From assembly GCF_011008905.1 (NCBI RefSeq), contig NZ_JAAIVI010000019.1:62001-126000 (forward strand): a stretch of 64,000 bases of DNA, written 5' to 3'. Position 1 is the first letter of the stretch. Each line of letters starts with the position of its first letter. Origin of the DNA: Wenzhouxiangella sp. XN201. Lineage in GTDB: Bacteria; Pseudomonadota; Gammaproteobacteria; Xanthomonadales; Wenzhouxiangellaceae. Both the position numbers and the translations under genes were made by a program. A model generated the notes under the pieces. It saw only the letters and a list, made by a program, of their open reading frames with translations. It had not been told where the DNA came from and searched no databases. This document shows, in pieces, positions 62,326 through 64,000 of the stretch.

Positions 62326-63848
62326 TTTTTCTCCGCATCGATTTGAATGATGCCGTTGGTCGCGGCAAACTCGCGCGCATAGTTGAGCTCGCCGCGTGAC
62401 TCGGCGTGAATGCAGTAAAGCGCCTGACCCTTTTCGACCCGATCGCCGAGGCGGACATGCAGGGCCAGGCCGGCCGCCGGTGCGCCGGGCGCACCCGCCA
62501 GTTTGGCGACCTGGGCCAGGCGCCGGTTATCGAAGCGGGTGACGACACCGGAACCGGCCGCAATCATGTCTTCCCGATATGTGGCTTCCGGCGGCGTGAG
62601 CCAGGCGCCCTGGGCCCGGCAAATGGCCTCGAACTTGCGCCGCGCCCGGCCGTCGGCAAGCGCCGCCTCCGCGCTTGCCGCACCCTGACCCGCTTCGACC
62701 GCGCCGGCCAGTTCAAGCAAGGCGCCGGCCAGGAGCACGGCGCGATCGCGCAGGTCGTGCGGCTGATCCGGCGCATTGTCGAGCACCGCCATGACATCGC
62801 GTGCTTCCAGGGCCGGCCCCATTCCACGACCAATCGGCTGGCTGCCGTCGGTGACCATCACTTTCACGACCATGCCGAAGCGTTTGGCGATGCGCTCGAT
62901 GCGGGCTGACAGCTGCTCGGCATCGTGACGGGAACGTACCTTTGCGGTCTCGCCGATGGGGACATCGAGCACCAGGTGGGTGGACCCGGCCGCCACCTTC
63001 TTCGACAACACGGAGGCGACCATCTGGCCTTCCGCGTCGATATCCATCAAACGCTCGACTCGGATCAATGTGTCGTCGACCGGGCTGAGTCGCATGGCGC
63101 CACCCCAGGCCATGCAGCCGCCGTGCTCTTCGACCACGGCTCGAAGCGTTTCGATGTCGAGGTCAACGCGGGTCATGGTCTCGACTGTGTCGGCGGTTCC
63201 GGCCGGGGAGGTAATCGCCCGCGAGGAAGTCTTGGGCATCCACAGTCCGTGCTCGGCCACGATGGCGACCACCAGCGGCGTGGTGCGATTGCCGGGCAGG
63301 CCGCCGACGCAGTGCTTGTCGACAATGATCTCGCGCGACCATTCCAGACGTTCGCCGGCGGCGACCATCGCGGCAATCATGTCGCTGAGCTCGTCGTCAT
63401 CGGGGTCGCGGGCGACCATGCTGGTCAGGAACATGGCCAGGTGCACGTCGGCATAACGCCCGGCGGCGATGTCATTGATGGCCGCATGCATCTGAGCCCG
63501 ATCCAGCCGTTTTCCATACATGCGACCGCGAACGGCGCTGAGCGAAACGATCGGCTGCGGGTGATTGATGTGAATCGGATCGCCCTCGGCAACCTCCAGA
63601 TGCTTCCAGGCGGATTCCGATAGTCCGATTTCGTACGGGTCAAGCAGCCCCGAGTCGACCTGATAAAGGGTGGCGATGATGGATCGGCGACCGTTCTTGA
63701 GCCGTACCCGGGTATGGGCGGAAAAACCTTCCGAGCGGCAGACCGGACAGTCCCGGTGTGTGATCACCACCAGCTGATCATGCGTGTCCAGCCCCAGACG
63801 ACGAGCCAGGAGGTTATTGCCCTCGGGCGCGTCCGATGGGTGGCTCAT
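62322..63848 (-). CDS. AMP/thymidine phosphorylase-like enzyme
   Basis: 508 residues of the pyrimidine/AMP phosphorylase group. An N-terminal ~90-residue beta domain with CPVC (THRDCPVCRSEGF) is followed by the phosphorylase core: VDKHCVGGLPGNRTTPLVVAIVA for phosphate, TSSRAITSPAGTADTVE, and AWGGAMRLSPVDDTLI. The extra N-terminal domain and the sequence VDKHCVGGLPG resemble archaeal-type AMP phosphorylase (DeoA), which yields ribose 1,5-bisphosphate. ATG at 63848 overlaps the stop of the MBL gene (ATGA). Substrate (NMP versus nucleoside) is not proven. Confidence 0.85.
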   Translation of the reverse strand: MSHPSDAPEGNNLLARRLGLDTHDQLVVITHRDCPVCRSEGFSAHTRVRLKNGRRSIIATLYQVDSGLLDPYEIGLSESAWKHLEVAEGDPIHINHPQPIVSLSAVRGRMYGKRLDRAQMHAAINDIAAGRYADVHLAMFLTSMVARDPDDDELSDMIAAMVAAGERLEWSREIIVDKHCVGGLPGNRTTPLVVAIVAEHGLWMPKTSSRAITSPAGTADTVETMTRVDLDIETLRAVVEEHGGCMAWGGAMRLSPVDDTLIRVERLMDIDAEGQMVASVLSKKVAAGSTHLVLDVPIGETAKVRSRHDAEQLSARIERIAKRFGMVVKVMVTDGSQPIGRGMGPALEARDVMAVLDNAPDQPHDLRDRAVLLAGALLELAGAVEAGQGAASAEAALADGRARRKFEAICRAQGAWLTPPEATYREDMIAAGSGVVTRFDNRRLAQVAKLAGAPGAPAAGLALHVRLGDRVEKGQALYCIHAESRGELNYAREFAATNGIIQIDAEKK

Positions 63849-64000
63849 GCCAATTCGTGTTCCGATCCATCGTCGGGCACTTCGCAGTCCCACCCGAGTT
63901 CTTCCTGGATGCGCAGGCGCATCGCGTCGGCAGCATCGGGTTCTCCGTGAACGATGAAGGTCTTCCGCGGCGGTCGTCGAAAGCCTGCAAGCCAGCGCAT
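63845..64000 (-). CDS. C-terminal end of an MBL-fold (beta-CASP) ribonuclease-type protein, partial
   Basis: Only the last 51 residues lie inside the window; the gene continues beyond 64000. It reads RWLAGFRRPPRKTFIVHGE, then RLRIQEELGWDCEVP, which is the RMMBL-type tail of metallo-beta-lactamase-fold RNA-processing hydrolases (HGExxA with the C-terminal LGW element). The TGA overlaps the phosphorylase ATG (ATGA). The active-site metal residues are outside the window, so function is inferred from the tail and the operon. Confidence 0.8.
   Translation of the reverse strand: MRWLAGFRRPPRKTFIVHGEPDAADAMRLRIQEELGWDCEVPDDGSEHELA

Overview
The window reads as a chromosomal segment of a high-GC gammaproteobacterium. 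Support comes from a ThiI with a C-terminal rhodanese domain, ChaB, MutM, FetAB-like and TonB/PepSY genes, Shine-Dalgarno starts, and secreted prolyl-oligopeptidase and DUF11 proteins. The overall flavour is that of the Lysobacterales/Chromatiales border (for example Wenzhouxiangella-like bacteria); that placement is inference. No phage, plasmid replication gene or CRISPR array was seen.

Layout. 1-8.9 kb: end of thiI, an SDR and a MASE1-GGDEF cyclase, tRNA-Ala(CGC), a lipase-like hydrolase, an M24 peptidase, chaB, an HxlR regulator with two palindromic operators, and a phospholipase-D type cardiolipin synthase. 8.9-13.3 kb: the most interesting locus. It is a minus-strand operon of a 7TMR-DISM diguanylate cyclase, an FAD amine oxidase, a 67-aa peptide precursor and a tetrapyrrole-methylase-fold methyltransferase. 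The last two are a split borosin pair: backbone alpha-N-methyltransferase plus separate substrate with a leader resembling the substrate-side helical domain of fungal OphMA. 13.4-16 kb: FetAB-like ABC transporter and cysK. 16-24.4 kb: a 1,601-residue secreted protein of 12 DUF11-like repeats, a beta-helix protein and a TPR protein. 24.5-29.4 kb: MddA-type methyltransferase, GFA and cupin proteins, and a Ser/Thr kinase coupled to an ECF sigma factor. 29.7-31.8 kb: cold-shock gene, a MITE-like repeat and a DUF2891 protein. 31.9-39.6 kb: threonine synthase, then an iron-type TonB receptor with two membrane partners and PqiA-like genes. 39.7-47 kb: small secreted proteins, a DUF819 protein, an ATPase-less MshEN protein, a cytochrome c and a large S9 peptidase. 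47-52 kb: a second, inverted copy of the MITE-like repeat, macro domain protein, mutM, and a DsbD-like protein with a redoxin. 52-60 kb: a PLP sulfur-amino-acid enzyme, an amidase and S9 peptidase flanked by small inverted-repeat elements, and an ABC exporter with DUF3299. 60-64 kb: an NSS transporter and a tightly overlapped operon of MBL ribonuclease, AMP/thymidine-phosphorylase-like enzyme and PRPP synthetase.

Several genes share themes. c-di-GMP signalling is represented by two cyclases with intact GGDEF and RxxD sites and by an MshEN domain. Secretion and proteolysis are represented by many signal peptides and several peptidases. Genes in putative operons often overlap by ATGA or TGATG. 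Coordinates of starts were chosen by ribosome binding site and signal peptide where the longest frame was implausible.
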